Source: Ravibacter sp964562455
GTDB taxonomy: Bacteria; Bacteroidota; Bacteroidia; Cytophagales; Spirosomataceae
Direction: 5' to 3'
DNA: 64,000 nucleotides
Assembly: GCA_964562455.1 (NCBI GenBank)
Contig: CAZLTN010000020.1
Span: 6,236 to 70,235, forward strand
The notes beneath the pieces are model-generated. The model searched no databases. It was not told the DNA's origin and saw nothing but the letters and a program-made list of their open reading frames with translations. Numbering within the stretch: position 1 is the stretch's first letter; each line of letters begins with the position of its first letter. Shown here piece by piece: positions 9,225 through 18,202 of the stretch. The translations under genes and the position numbers were made by a program.

Positions 9225-9232
9225 TAACTTTG
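9225..9232 (+). promoter_or_regulatory. -7 element for serine acetyltransferase
   Basis: TAACTTTG fits the TAnnTTTG consensus, 34 bases before the ATG at 9266. Confidence 0.5.
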
Positions 9233-9265
9233 TTCCATTAGCCATCATCGGGAAATTTCCAGCAT

Positions 9266-10099
9266 ATGTCACCGGAGGAGAAAACAGCTTTTTTTGACCT
9301 GCTAAATAAGGGAAACAGCAATTTCAGGTATAGCCTGCCTTCCAGGAAGGACAGCGGTCAGTACGTGCAGTCGCTGATCGATTATCTCTTCCCAAGCAGC
9401 TCCGATTGTGAATGCCGGTTTGCGTCAAACAGCAAGGAGCTTAACAGCACCTTTGAAAAGCTCTCCTATAAGCTGGAGTGCCTCATGAAACCTGTTGCCC
9501 CGCTCCTGAGCGCTACAGTCGAAGAAACCATAAATGATTTCAACCGTTGCCTGCCCGGGATATACCAAAAACTCCTGGAAGATGCACAATCTATAGCAGA
9601 CAACGATCCGGCTTCCTATGGAATAGAAGAAGTTGTAGGTATTTATCCCGGTTTCCAGGCCATAGCAACATATCGGATAGCCCATGCCATGGCTAACCTG
9701 AAAGTCCCGTTCCTGCCGAGGATGTTCACCGAATATGCGCATAGCCAGACAGGTATAGATATCCATCCGCACGCTAAGATCGGCCGCCATTTCTTCATTG
9801 ACCACGGAACCGGTATTGTTATCGGCGAAACAGCGGAGATCGGCGACAACGTCAAGATCTACCAGGGCGTAACGCTCGGCGCTACGCATGTATCCAAATC
9901 GATGGCGGCTACCAAACGGCACCCGACCATAGAAGACAATGTGGTCATTTACGCCAATGCAATTATCCTCGGCGGAGACACTGTAATCGGTCACGATACA
10001 ATAGTAGGAGGCAACGCATGGGTTACCCACAGTATCCCTCCCTATTCCCAGGTGTACCAGAGAAGCGCTACTGAAATCCGCACACACCAGCCGGCATAA
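9266..10099 (+). CDS. cysE: serine O-acetyltransferase
   Basis: This enzyme makes O-acetylserine from serine and acetyl-CoA, the first step of cysteine synthesis. The 277-residue protein has a helical N-terminal half and a left-handed beta-helix of hexapeptide repeats (for example IHPHAKIGRHFFIDHGTGIV, then IGETAEIGDNVKIYQGVTLG). Catalytic His and Asp are visible in the FIDHGTG segment. The length fits the family. The following MerR-type regulator starts 10 bases after the stop, so the two are probably co-transcribed. Confidence 0.93.
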   Translation: MSPEEKTAFFDLLNKGNSNFRYSLPSRKDSGQYVQSLIDYLFPSSSDCECRFASNSKELNSTFEKLSYKLECLMKPVAPLLSATVEETINDFNRCLPGIYQKLLEDAQSIADNDPASYGIEEVVGIYPGFQAIATYRIAHAMANLKVPFLPRMFTEYAHSQTGIDIHPHAKIGRHFFIDHGTGIVIGETAEIGDNVKIYQGVTLGATHVSKSMAATKRHPTIEDNVVIYANAIILGGDTVIGHDTIVGGNAWVTHSIPPYSQVYQRSATEIRTHQPA

Positions 10100-10109
10100 A
10101 ACACAGCCC

Positions 10110-10415
10110 ATGTCGAAGCTTTATTACGACATCAATGAAGCGGCCGAAATGGTCGGATGCGAACCTTCTACGCTCAGGTTCTGGGAAAAGGAATTCCCGC
10201 ATCTGAAGCCCAGGCGTGACAACCGGAACCGACGGAAATATACCGATGCCGACATTGAGGTCGTCAGGAAAATCATGTACCAGAAGGAAGTACAGGGCCG
10301 GACCATTAAAGGCGCCCGGGTTCAGTTGAATCACCGCGAAACCGCCGAAAATATCATTCTCCGCCTCCAGCACTTACGTGATTTCCTGGCCGATCTCCGG
10401 GGAAAGCTGGAATAG
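10110..10415 (+). CDS. MerR-family transcriptional regulator (short form)
   Basis: A 101-residue protein with an N-terminal winged helix of the MerR type (YDINEAAEMVGCEPSTLRFW, then EKEFPHLKPRRDNRNRRKY). Little follows beyond the dimerisation helix and there is no effector domain. This short form is common next to unrelated enzyme genes in Bacteroidota. The 10-base gap from cysE suggests a shared transcript; regulation of cysteine synthesis is only a guess. Confidence 0.88.
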   Translation: MSKLYYDINEAAEMVGCEPSTLRFWEKEFPHLKPRRDNRNRRKYTDADIEVVRKIMYQKEVQGRTIKGARVQLNHRETAENIILRLQHLRDFLADLRGKLE

Positions 10416-10502
10416 TCGGGAGGCAGCTATCTTATTTATATTAATTGTAAATTAAAGAGACGTTAACGATATTTGCGCCGACATTTAATTTTCCCCTTGT
10501 AC

Positions 10503-11732
10503 ATGAAACGCTTAATCGCTTTGTTTCCGGCGGCCATGCTGCTGGCGTCCATAACCCTGGCTCAGTCCATCACCCCCAAATCACTGCAGCAGCATATCAA
10601 CATTCTCGCCTCTGATTCCCTTGAAGGAAGAGGAACGGCTACAATCGGCGAGATAAGGGCCGCAAATTACATCGCGAGGCAGTTTCAAAAGGCTGGGCTG
10701 CAGCCTAAAGGAGCAAACGACAGCTTTTTCCAGCCATTCACGCTTTCTTCTAAAATCGACGGATTTACCCATCAGCAGACCGCAAGGAATGTAGTCGGCT
10801 TCCTCGACAACAATGCTTCCAAAACCATCGTCATTGGTGCACACTACGACCATCTCGGCTACGGGATCCAGAGTGGGTCCCTGTCTCCCGGCTCAACAGG
10901 CCAGATCCACAACGGGGCCGACGATAATGCTTCGGGAACATCGGGAGTAATAGAACTTGCCCGGTACCTGGCTTCCAACGATGTGAAGGAACGATATAAT
11001 TTTCTCTTTATAGCTTTTTCGGCTGAAGAGTTGGGATTGATCGGCTCCAAATACTATGTCGAAAACCCTACAATTCCTCTCGAATCCGTTGCCTTTATGA
11101 TCAATATGGACATGATCGGGCGCTATGATGCAGAAAAAGGGCTTACCATAGGAGGCTGGGGAACGACGTCATGGTGGGGCAGGCTTATTCCCGACATCGT
11201 GGCATCGGAAAAGATCAAATACAGTGCAGATTCTTCAGGTATCGGCCCTTCCGACCATACCTCATTCTACAGCAAGAAAATGCCGGTACTCTTTTTCTTT
11301 ACCGGAGCTCATAATGACTACCACAAACCGGTCGATGACTCAGATAAAATCAATGCCGACGGCGCCGCAAAAGTACTTTCCATTATTACTAAGCTGGTTG
11401 CCAGGCTGGATAAAGAAACCGGGGATCCGGATTACATCGAGGCAGCAAACCCGCATACGGCCAATGCCAGGAGCAGCTTTAAAGTTACCCTGGGTGTAAT
11501 GCCCGATTACAATTTCAGCGGGAAAGGGGTGAAGATCGACGGTGTTTCCGCCGGGCGCCCGGCGGAGCTGGCAGGAATCAAAGCAGGCGATATTGTCACC
11601 AGAATAGGCAGCTACCCGATTAAGGACATCTACGAGTATATGGATGCCCTGGGGAAACATGAAAAAGGTCAGACCGTGGAGGTTGAATTCCAGAGAGACA
11701 ATAAGGTACAGAAAAGTAAGCTGACGTTCTGA
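10503..11732 (+). CDS. secreted M28-family aminopeptidase with C-terminal PDZ domain
   Basis: A 409-residue exported zinc peptidase. It starts with a signal peptide (MKRLIALFPAAMLLASITLA). The M28 core shows the metal ligands in IGAHYDHLG, NGADDNASGTSG and SAEELGLIGS, and later SDHTSFY. The last 90 residues form a PDZ domain (PAELAGIKAGDIVTRIGSYP). The ATG at 10503 is chosen over an upstream TTG because it begins the signal peptide. It likely trims peptides in the periplasm or outside the cell. It converges on metH, with 5 bases between the two stop codons. Confidence 0.93.
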   Translation: MKRLIALFPAAMLLASITLAQSITPKSLQQHINILASDSLEGRGTATIGEIRAANYIARQFQKAGLQPKGANDSFFQPFTLSSKIDGFTHQQTARNVVGFLDNNASKTIVIGAHYDHLGYGIQSGSLSPGSTGQIHNGADDNASGTSGVIELARYLASNDVKERYNFLFIAFSAEELGLIGSKYYVENPTIPLESVAFMINMDMIGRYDAEKGLTIGGWGTTSWWGRLIPDIVASEKIKYSADSSGIGPSDHTSFYSKKMPVLFFFTGAHNDYHKPVDDSDKINADGAAKVLSIITKLVARLDKETGDPDYIEAANPHTANARSSFKVTLGVMPDYNFSGKGVKIDGVSAGRPAELAGIKAGDIVTRIGSYPIKDIYEYMDALGKHEKGQTVEVEFQRDNKVQKSKLTF

Positions 11733-11737
11733 TAGTA

Positions 11738-14700
11738 TCAATAGCTCAACTGCGGCGCGAGCCACCGTTCAGCCTCTTCGACAGTCATACCCTTCCTTTC
11801 AGCGTAATCTTCCACCTGGTCTTTCTGGATTTTCCCCACAGGGAAATAGCGGCTTTCAGGATGCGCAAAATACCATCCGCTTACTGAACTCGCCGGGTAC
11901 ATGGCAAAGCTGTCGGTAAGTTCAATGTTTATAGCTTCCGCCTCCAGGAGATTGAACAGGGTCCGTTTTTCGGTGTGTTCGGGACAGGCAGGATATCCCG
12001 GTGCGGGGCGTATTCCTTTGTATACCTCTTTGATCAGTTCCTCGTTGGAAAAATTCTCTTCGCGGCTGTATCCCCAGAACTCCTTTCTTACCCGCTCGTG
12101 CATCAGCTCGGCAAAAGCTTCGGCAAGACGGTCAGCGAGCGCCTTTACCATGATGCTGTTGTAGTCGTCGTGTTCGGCTTCATATTTTTCCAGGAGCGCT
12201 TCTATCCCGATACCAGACGTAACCGCAAATCCTCCTATATAATCGGGTTTATCTTCCAGTAATTCCACAGGCTTAACAAAATCGGAGAGGCAGTAATTAG
12301 GCAATCCCGGGGCTTTCTGGTTTTGCTGCCGCAGGTGGTGAAGGACATGCGTTACTTCATTTCCGGGCCGATAGGAGATATGCCGGTGGCTGCCGTGTTT
12401 GTCACAGGTAGTTTCGGTTTCCTTTTCTTCAAAGCTATAAAGGCATACGTCGTCCACATCCGCCCCTGCCGGCCAGAAACCTATAACAGCATTGGCCCTT
12501 AACAACTTCTTCGCTATTATTTCGTCCAGCAATTTCTTTGCGTCTGCAAGCAGCTTCCTTGCTTCGCTTCCTACGATTTCATCGTCAAGTATGGCAGGGT
12601 ATTTCCCGGCTAGTTGCCAGGTTTGGAAAAACGGTGTCCAGTCGATATAACGGGCTATTTCTGCCAGGTCATAATTTTCAAACCTCCTCACTCCCAGGAA
12701 AGACGGTTTCGGAGGTGAGTACTGCGCCCAGTCCGTTGTAAACCTGTTGGCCCTTGCAGCCTCCAGCGATAACTGGGTTTTTTCCGATTTTCGCCGGGCA
12801 TGGTCTTCTCTTAGTTTCGCGTATTCCGTCTTGAATTCCCCACGCATATTGTTACGGCTGTCCTCGCTTTGCAGCAGCTTACCGGCTACAGGCACCGAAC
12901 GGGAAGCATCCAGCACATGAATTACCGGGCCGCTATAATGAGGATCTATCTTCACCGCCGTATGGATCCTGGAAGTAGTCGCTCCCCCGATAAGAAGCGG
13001 CGTTTTAAAGCCCTGCCGTTCCATTTCTTTGGCAACGCTCACCATTTCGTCTAGTGAAGGCGTGATCAGACCTGAAAGACCGATTATATCGACATTTTCT
13101 TCCCTGGCGATGGAAAGGATTTTCTCTCCAGGCACCATCACGCCCAGATCGATCACTTCATAATTATTACATCCGAGTACCACCCCAACGATATTCTTAC
13201 CTATGTCGTGGACGTCCCCTTTTACAGTTGCCATCAATACTTTACCCGCGCTGACAGAACCTTCTTCCTTCTCCGCTTCTATAAACGGCTGCAGGTAAGC
13301 AACAGCTTTTTTCATAACCCTGGCCGATTTAACCACCTGCGGCAGGAACATTTTACCAGCACCAAAAAGGTCCCCTACAATACTCATCCCATCCATCAGC
13401 GGGCCTTCTATTACTTCAAGCGGCCTTGCAAAAAGATGGCGGCATTCTTCCGTATCCTCATCTATAAAATCGGCAATACCTTTTACCAGTGCGTGGGCAA
13501 TACGTTCTTTTACCGGCAGCCCGCGCCAGCTAAGATCAGGTCCCGACTGGGATTTTCCTTTATCCTTGATCGTATCGGCAAACGCCAGGAGACGCTCCGT
13601 AGAATCAGGCCTCCTGTTAAGAATCACATCCTCTACCAGTTCGAGAGTCTCACGGGGTATTTCGTCGTAGATCCCGATCTGACCGGCATTTACAATCCCC
13701 ATATCCATTCCTGCCCGGATCGCGTGATACAGAAAAACCGTATGGATGGCTTCCCTGACAGGCTCATTCCCCCTGAAGCTGAACGAGACGTTGGAAACCC
13801 CGCCCGATACTTTGGCGAACGGCAAATGCTGCTTTATCCAGCGTACGGAGTTGATATAATCTACAGCATAATTATTGTGCTCCTCCATCCCGGTAGCTAC
13901 GGTCAGGATGTTGGGATCGAAAATGATATCTTCCGGGGGAAAACCCACTTCGTCTACCAGTATTCTGTAGGCTCTCTCACATATCTCTATCCTTCGCTCA
14001 TAGTTATCCGCCTGGCCTGTTTCGTCAAAAGCCATTACCACTACAGCCGCGCCATAGCGCAGTACATCGCGGGCTGACTGTCTGAACTTTTCTTCTCCTT
14101 CCTTCAGCGATATCGAATTCACTATGGCCTTTCCCTGCACGCATTTCAGACCTGATTCGATCACCTCCCACTTCGAAGAATCTATCATTAACGGTACTTT
14201 GGAGATATCCGGCTCGGAAGCTATAAGATTCACAAAAGTCTTCATAGCCTCAACCCCGTCGATCATTCCTTCATCGAGATTGATGTCGATGACCTGGGCT
14301 CCGCTCTCGACCTGCTCCCGGGCAATGGCCAGGGCTGCATCATAGTTTCCTTCGCGGATAAGCCGGGCAAACTTTTTAGAACCCGTCACATTGCACCGCT
14401 CGCCGATATTTACAAAGTTGGAGAGCTCATTGATCGTAACAGGCTCCAGTCCGGACAGCTTCATCACATGCTCCCTTTCCTGTTCGGCCCGCCCTTTATA
14501 CCGGGCTGCCAGCTCCGCTATCACCCTGATATGGTCGGGGGTCGTCCCGCAGCAGCCGCCGATAATATTCAGCATTCCTTCTTTCAGGAATCCTTCAATC
14601 ACCCTGCCCATCTGCTCGGGCGATTCGTCGTATTCTCCCATTTCATTTGGAAGACCCGCATTGGGGTGCGCCGATGTATGAAAAGGAGATTTATCTGCCA

Positions 14701-15514
14701 GGATCTGGATATAAGGTCGCATCAGATCCGCACCCAGCGCGCAATTCAGCCCAACCGACAGAAGCGGCAGGTGAGCTACCGAGGTCAGGAACGCCTCCGT
14801 ATTTTGCCCCGAAAGTGTTCTTCCTGACGCATCGGTGATAGTACCTGAAACCATCACGGGCAGCGTATCCTTCCCATTCCACCGCCAAGAAGGCAGCGGC
14901 GTGATCTTACCTTTCCTGGCATCTTCGAAGAACACATCGATGGCAAACAGCGCCGCTTTCGCATTGAGGGTATCGAAAATAGTTTCTACCAGGAGTATAT
15001 CCGCACCTCCGTCGACCAGCCCGTGTACCTGTTCGTAATAAGCCTCTACAAGCTGGTCAAACGTGATAGCCCTGTAACCCGGATTGTTTACATCGGGTGA
15101 AAGAGACGCGGTCCTGTTTGTAGGACCGATCGATCCGGCTACAAACCTGGGCTTTGCCGGATTCCCGGCCGTAAATTCGTCGGCTACTTCCCTGGCAATC
15201 CGGGCCGATTCGAAATTCAGTTCATAAACAAGCTCTTCCATCCCGTAATCGGCCATTGCTATGGTCGTTCCGGAAAATGAATTGGTCTCGGCAATATCTG
15301 CACCGGCCTCGAAGTAGGCGGCATGAATCTCTTTTATAATGTCAGGCCGGGTCAGTGAAAGCAGGTCGTTGTTGCCCTTCACGTCATAAGGCCAATCTTT
15401 AAAACGCTCCCCTCTGTAATCCTCATCCTCCAGCTTGTAGCGTTGGATCATAGTCCCCATGGCCCCGTCAAGAACCATGATCCTCTCTTTAAGAATTTCG
15501 GCAATCACACTCAT
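11738..15514 (-). CDS. metH: cobalamin-dependent methionine synthase
   Basis: MetH transfers the methyl group of 5-methyl-THF through cobalamin to homocysteine. The 1258-residue protein has all four modules: the homocysteine domain (LDGAMGTMIQ; zinc Cys pair in GGCCGTT near residue 321), the pterin domain (NIGERCNVTGS), the B12 domain (DVHDIGKN with cobalt-ligating His769) and the AdoMet reactivation domain at the C-terminus. The start at 15514 (MSVIAEILKERI) is chosen; an upstream in-frame start adds 14 unconserved residues. No cobalamin riboswitch is evident in the upstream spacer. It is divergent from an Lrp-type regulator. Confidence 0.97.
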   Translation of the reverse strand: MSVIAEILKERIMVLDGAMGTMIQRYKLEDEDYRGERFKDWPYDVKGNNDLLSLTRPDIIKEIHAAYFEAGADIAETNSFSGTTIAMADYGMEELVYELNFESARIAREVADEFTAGNPAKPRFVAGSIGPTNRTASLSPDVNNPGYRAITFDQLVEAYYEQVHGLVDGGADILLVETIFDTLNAKAALFAIDVFFEDARKGKITPLPSWRWNGKDTLPVMVSGTITDASGRTLSGQNTEAFLTSVAHLPLLSVGLNCALGADLMRPYIQILADKSPFHTSAHPNAGLPNEMGEYDESPEQMGRVIEGFLKEGMLNIIGGCCGTTPDHIRVIAELAARYKGRAEQEREHVMKLSGLEPVTINELSNFVNIGERCNVTGSKKFARLIREGNYDAALAIAREQVESGAQVIDINLDEGMIDGVEAMKTFVNLIASEPDISKVPLMIDSSKWEVIESGLKCVQGKAIVNSISLKEGEEKFRQSARDVLRYGAAVVVMAFDETGQADNYERRIEICERAYRILVDEVGFPPEDIIFDPNILTVATGMEEHNNYAVDYINSVRWIKQHLPFAKVSGGVSNVSFSFRGNEPVREAIHTVFLYHAIRAGMDMGIVNAGQIGIYDEIPRETLELVEDVILNRRPDSTERLLAFADTIKDKGKSQSGPDLSWRGLPVKERIAHALVKGIADFIDEDTEECRHLFARPLEVIEGPLMDGMSIVGDLFGAGKMFLPQVVKSARVMKKAVAYLQPFIEAEKEEGSVSAGKVLMATVKGDVHDIGKNIVGVVLGCNNYEVIDLGVMVPGEKILSIAREENVDIIGLSGLITPSLDEMVSVAKEMERQGFKTPLLIGGATTSRIHTAVKIDPHYSGPVIHVLDASRSVPVAGKLLQSEDSRNNMRGEFKTEYAKLREDHARRKSEKTQLSLEAARANRFTTDWAQYSPPKPSFLGVRRFENYDLAEIARYIDWTPFFQTWQLAGKYPAILDDEIVGSEARKLLADAKKLLDEIIAKKLLRANAVIGFWPAGADVDDVCLYSFEEKETETTCDKHGSHRHISYRPGNEVTHVLHHLRQQNQKAPGLPNYCLSDFVKPVELLEDKPDYIGGFAVTSGIGIEALLEKYEAEHDDYNSIMVKALADRLAEAFAELMHERVRKEFWGYSREENFSNEELIKEVYKGIRPAPGYPACPEHTEKRTLFNLLEAEAINIELTDSFAMYPASSVSGWYFAHPESRYFPVGKIQKDQVEDYAERKGMTVEEAERWLAPQLSY

Positions 15515-15597
15515 TGTATTCCTATATACGGATTTACCTTTCTGATATAGCAGCACCGCTGCATCCGGTAAAATTAACTCTTTAAAAATATTTTCTT

Positions 15598-15623
15598 AAA
15601 TAACTGCAAAAAAGCAGTTATTT
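15598..15623. promoter_or_regulatory. palindrome between metH and the Lrp-type gene
   Basis: A 10-base arm (15598-15607, ending CTGC) pairs perfectly with 15614-15623 around a six-A loop. It lies between two divergent genes, so it could be an operator for the adjacent Lrp-type regulator or a leader hairpin for metH. There is no direct evidence for either. Confidence 0.45.
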
Positions 15624-15701
15624 TATCTACAAAACTTATATTTTTACACCCATAAAATCTTCAATCTCGCCCTATTAAGGGTGAATCTACAATTATTACC
15701 T

Positions 15702-16166
15702 ATGTTTTCCCTGGACGACGCCGATAAAGCCATTTTACACCATCTTCAAAGCGATGCTACCCTTAAGACCCGGGAGTTGGCCGAAATGGTAAATCTTTCA
15801 TATACTCCTGTTTATGAACGTGTACGAAAGCTCGAAAAAGAAGGGATCATCAAAAAATACGTCGCGTTGGTCGACAGGGAAAAGGTAGGAAAGAAGCTTA
15901 TGGTCATTTGCAGTGTGGCGCTGAAGGAGCATTCCAGGACCATGGGCGAGCGCTTTGTCCAGGCCGTAATGGGCTATCCCGAAGTGCTGGAATGCCTCAA
16001 TATATCGGGAGAATACGATTTTCTTCTCAAAGTGGTAGTAGAAGACATGCCTCAGTACCAGAAGTTCCTGATGGAAAAGCTGGGAGCGCTTGAAAACATC
16101 ATAGGCAGCACCCAAAGCCAGTTTGTAATGGGAGAAATCAAATCAACAACCAGGTTGTCACTGTAG
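15702..16166 (+). CDS. Lrp/AsnC-family transcriptional regulator
   Basis: A 154-residue feast/famine regulator with an N-terminal winged HTH (LDDADKAILHHLQSDATLKT, then RELAEMVNLSYTPVYERVRK) and a C-terminal RAM ligand-binding domain (MGYPEVLECLNISGEYDFLL). The ATG at 15702 (MFSLDDADK) is preferred to the GTG seven codons earlier. Divergence from metH and the palindrome between them make amino-acid (methionine) control plausible but unproven. Confidence 0.92.
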   Translation: MFSLDDADKAILHHLQSDATLKTRELAEMVNLSYTPVYERVRKLEKEGIIKKYVALVDREKVGKKLMVICSVALKEHSRTMGERFVQAVMGYPEVLECLNISGEYDFLLKVVVEDMPQYQKFLMEKLGALENIIGSTQSQFVMGEIKSTTRLSL

Positions 16167-16313
16167 AGACGGACTGCCGTCCGTCTGTATGACACGGCAT
16201 TTCGCTTCCAGGGGTCATCTGGGGTAGAAAGACGGACTGCCGTCCGTCTGTATGACACGGCGTTTCGCTTCCAGGGGTCATCTGAGGTGGGAGAGACGGA
16301 CTGCCGTCCGTCT
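16167..16313. repeat. 63/64-bp tandem repeats, each with an 8-bp-stem hairpin
   Basis: The hairpin AGACGGAC-TGCC-GTCCGTCT occurs at 16167-16186, 16230-16249 and 16294-16313. The sequence between them repeats almost exactly, giving two full units and a partial third. The array fills the gap between two convergent genes; the last hairpin abuts the stop codon of the ABC transporter. It may be a bidirectional terminator or a dispersed palindromic element. Confidence 0.9.
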
Positions 16314-18104
16314 TTACGGAATTTCCTCGATTTTAAGCTGCTTTTCGTGCAGCTCAAAATATACGCCACCCCTGGCCATCAGGCTTTCGTGCGTACCGGT
16401 CTCCACTATTTCTCCGCCATCGAGTACCACAATTTCATCTGCCAGCTTTGCAGATGACACCCTGTGCGATATGATAATGGATGTTTTTCCTTTCATTATC
16501 CTGCCGAGATTGTTAAGTATAATATTCTCGGTATGAGTATCTACGGCAGAAAGGCTGTCGTCCAGCACCAGGATTTTGGGTTCTCTCACAATAGCCCGTG
16601 CAATCGAGAGGCGTTGCTTCTGCCCCCCTGACAGCGTAATCCCCCTTTCACCCAGCCGGGTCTGAAATCCTTCGGGGAAACCCATTATATTATCATACAA
16701 ATCGGCATCCTTCACCGCCTGCACTACCTGCTCCATTGACAGGTCTCCTCCACCGAACCGGACGTTGTTCTCGATCGTATCAGAAAAGAGAAATACTTCC
16801 TGCGGCACATATCCTATCTGGCGCCGGATATAGCTTACATCATAATCTTTCAGAGGGATGTTATCGACCCTTATCTCACCTTCCGGGTCATACATCCTGA
16901 CAATAAGATTGGCCAGAGTGCTTTTACCCGACCCCGTCGTGCCCAATATAGCTACAGACTGACCGGCTTTCACTTCGAGATTGAAATTGTCGAGCGCTAC
17001 TATCCCCGAGTCAGAATATACAAATCTTACATTCCTGAAAGAAAGATGACCATTTACCTCCGGCTTTAATCCTTTTTCGGAAACAATTTCAGATTTTTCA
17101 TTCAGGAACTCATTTATACGTACCTGCGATGCTGCTGCTCTCTGCACCTGGCTGGTAGTCCAGCCTATGGCCATTACCGGCCAGGTCATCATATTGAGAT
17201 AAATGATAAACTCCGCAATATTACCTGCTGTAAGCCTGCCGTTAATAATCTCCTGGCCCCCTATGTAAATAACCAGTACATTGCTGAGCCCTACCAGCAC
17301 CATCACCAGCGGGTAAAAAAGCGAGTCTACCCTGACCATTTGCAGAGAGCGTTTTTTAAATTCTTCAGCTCCTGATCTGAATTTACCGGCAAAATAAGAC
17401 TCCTGGACAAACGTCTTGACTACTCTTATCCCGGAAAAGGTTTCCTGCGCGTCGGTCGACAGCTCCGATAGTTGCTGCTGGATAGCTTCCGAACGCTTCA
17501 TGATGATGCTGTTCACATAATAAATAGCTATCGAAAGGAAAGGCAGCGGCAAAAGCACGTAGAATGTCAAAACAGGGCTGACCGACAGCATATAGGAAAT
17601 AACCAGCACAATGAGCACGACCAGGTTGATCCCGTACATGAGCGCCGGCCCCACATACATGCGCACTTTGCCTACGTCTTCGGAGATCCTGGCCATCAGG
17701 TCGCCCGTGTTATGGCTTTTGAAAAACCGCATGGGCAACTCCTGGTACTTCGCGTAAATCTCATTTTTCAGGTCAAATTCGATATGCCTAGACATAACGA
17801 TAATGGTCTGCCTTACCATAAAAAGGAATACGCCTTTCATGATCGCCATCAGAAGTATGAGCAACCCGAAATAGGGAATAGCGGTATAAAACTGCTCCCT
17901 GATAGCGGCTTCGAGCGAAGAGCCCCTGTAAATGAAATAAATATCCAGCGTATCCTTAACCAGGTCCAGGGACTGCCGTACTATCTGGGCAGGAAATATC
18001 CCGAAGAGGTTGGAAATAATAGTAAAAACCGTACCGAACACAAGGTACCATTTATACTTGACCAGGTATTTATTAAGATGGGAAAGCGCTTTCACAAACG
18101 GCAA
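16314..18104 (-). CDS. ABC transporter, fused permease and ATPase (MsbA/LmrA type exporter)
   Basis: A 596-residue half-transporter: six transmembrane helices in the first 330 residues, then a nucleotide-binding domain with Walker A (GTTGSGKST, near 388), the signature LSGGQKQR, Walker B (ILVLDDSLSA) and the H-loop (IIISHR). It probably works as a homodimer that flips lipids or exports hydrophobic compounds. The start is weak: TTG at 18104 or GTG at 18095 (MKALSHLNKY). No partner half-transporter is adjacent. MsbA function is possible, but the family alone does not show it. Confidence 0.92.
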   Translation of the reverse strand: MPFVKALSHLNKYLVKYKWYLVFGTVFTIISNLFGIFPAQIVRQSLDLVKDTLDIYFIYRGSSLEAAIREQFYTAIPYFGLLILLMAIMKGVFLFMVRQTIIVMSRHIEFDLKNEIYAKYQELPMRFFKSHNTGDLMARISEDVGKVRMYVGPALMYGINLVVLIVLVISYMLSVSPVLTFYVLLPLPFLSIAIYYVNSIIMKRSEAIQQQLSELSTDAQETFSGIRVVKTFVQESYFAGKFRSGAEEFKKRSLQMVRVDSLFYPLVMVLVGLSNVLVIYIGGQEIINGRLTAGNIAEFIIYLNMMTWPVMAIGWTTSQVQRAAASQVRINEFLNEKSEIVSEKGLKPEVNGHLSFRNVRFVYSDSGIVALDNFNLEVKAGQSVAILGTTGSGKSTLANLIVRMYDPEGEIRVDNIPLKDYDVSYIRRQIGYVPQEVFLFSDTIENNVRFGGGDLSMEQVVQAVKDADLYDNIMGFPEGFQTRLGERGITLSGGQKQRLSIARAIVREPKILVLDDSLSAVDTHTENIILNNLGRIMKGKTSIIISHRVSSAKLADEIVVLDGGEIVETGTHESLMARGGVYFELHEKQLKIEEIP

Positions 18105-18202
18105 ACTGGGTTAACTAATGAGGCAGCCCGTAACGACCACAGATAGTAAACATGATTTTACAAACGAAAGTTTGACTCCCGCGTAAATGCTGTCAAAAAC
18201 CC

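Noticed and set aside
13208..14077. 289-codon + strand frame inside metH
   Set aside because: Antisense to the conserved pterin and B12 domains of MetH.
16167..16313. 63/64-bp repeats considered as a CRISPR array
   Set aside because: The whole unit repeats, including the sequence between hairpins, so there are no unique spacers, and no cas genes are present.
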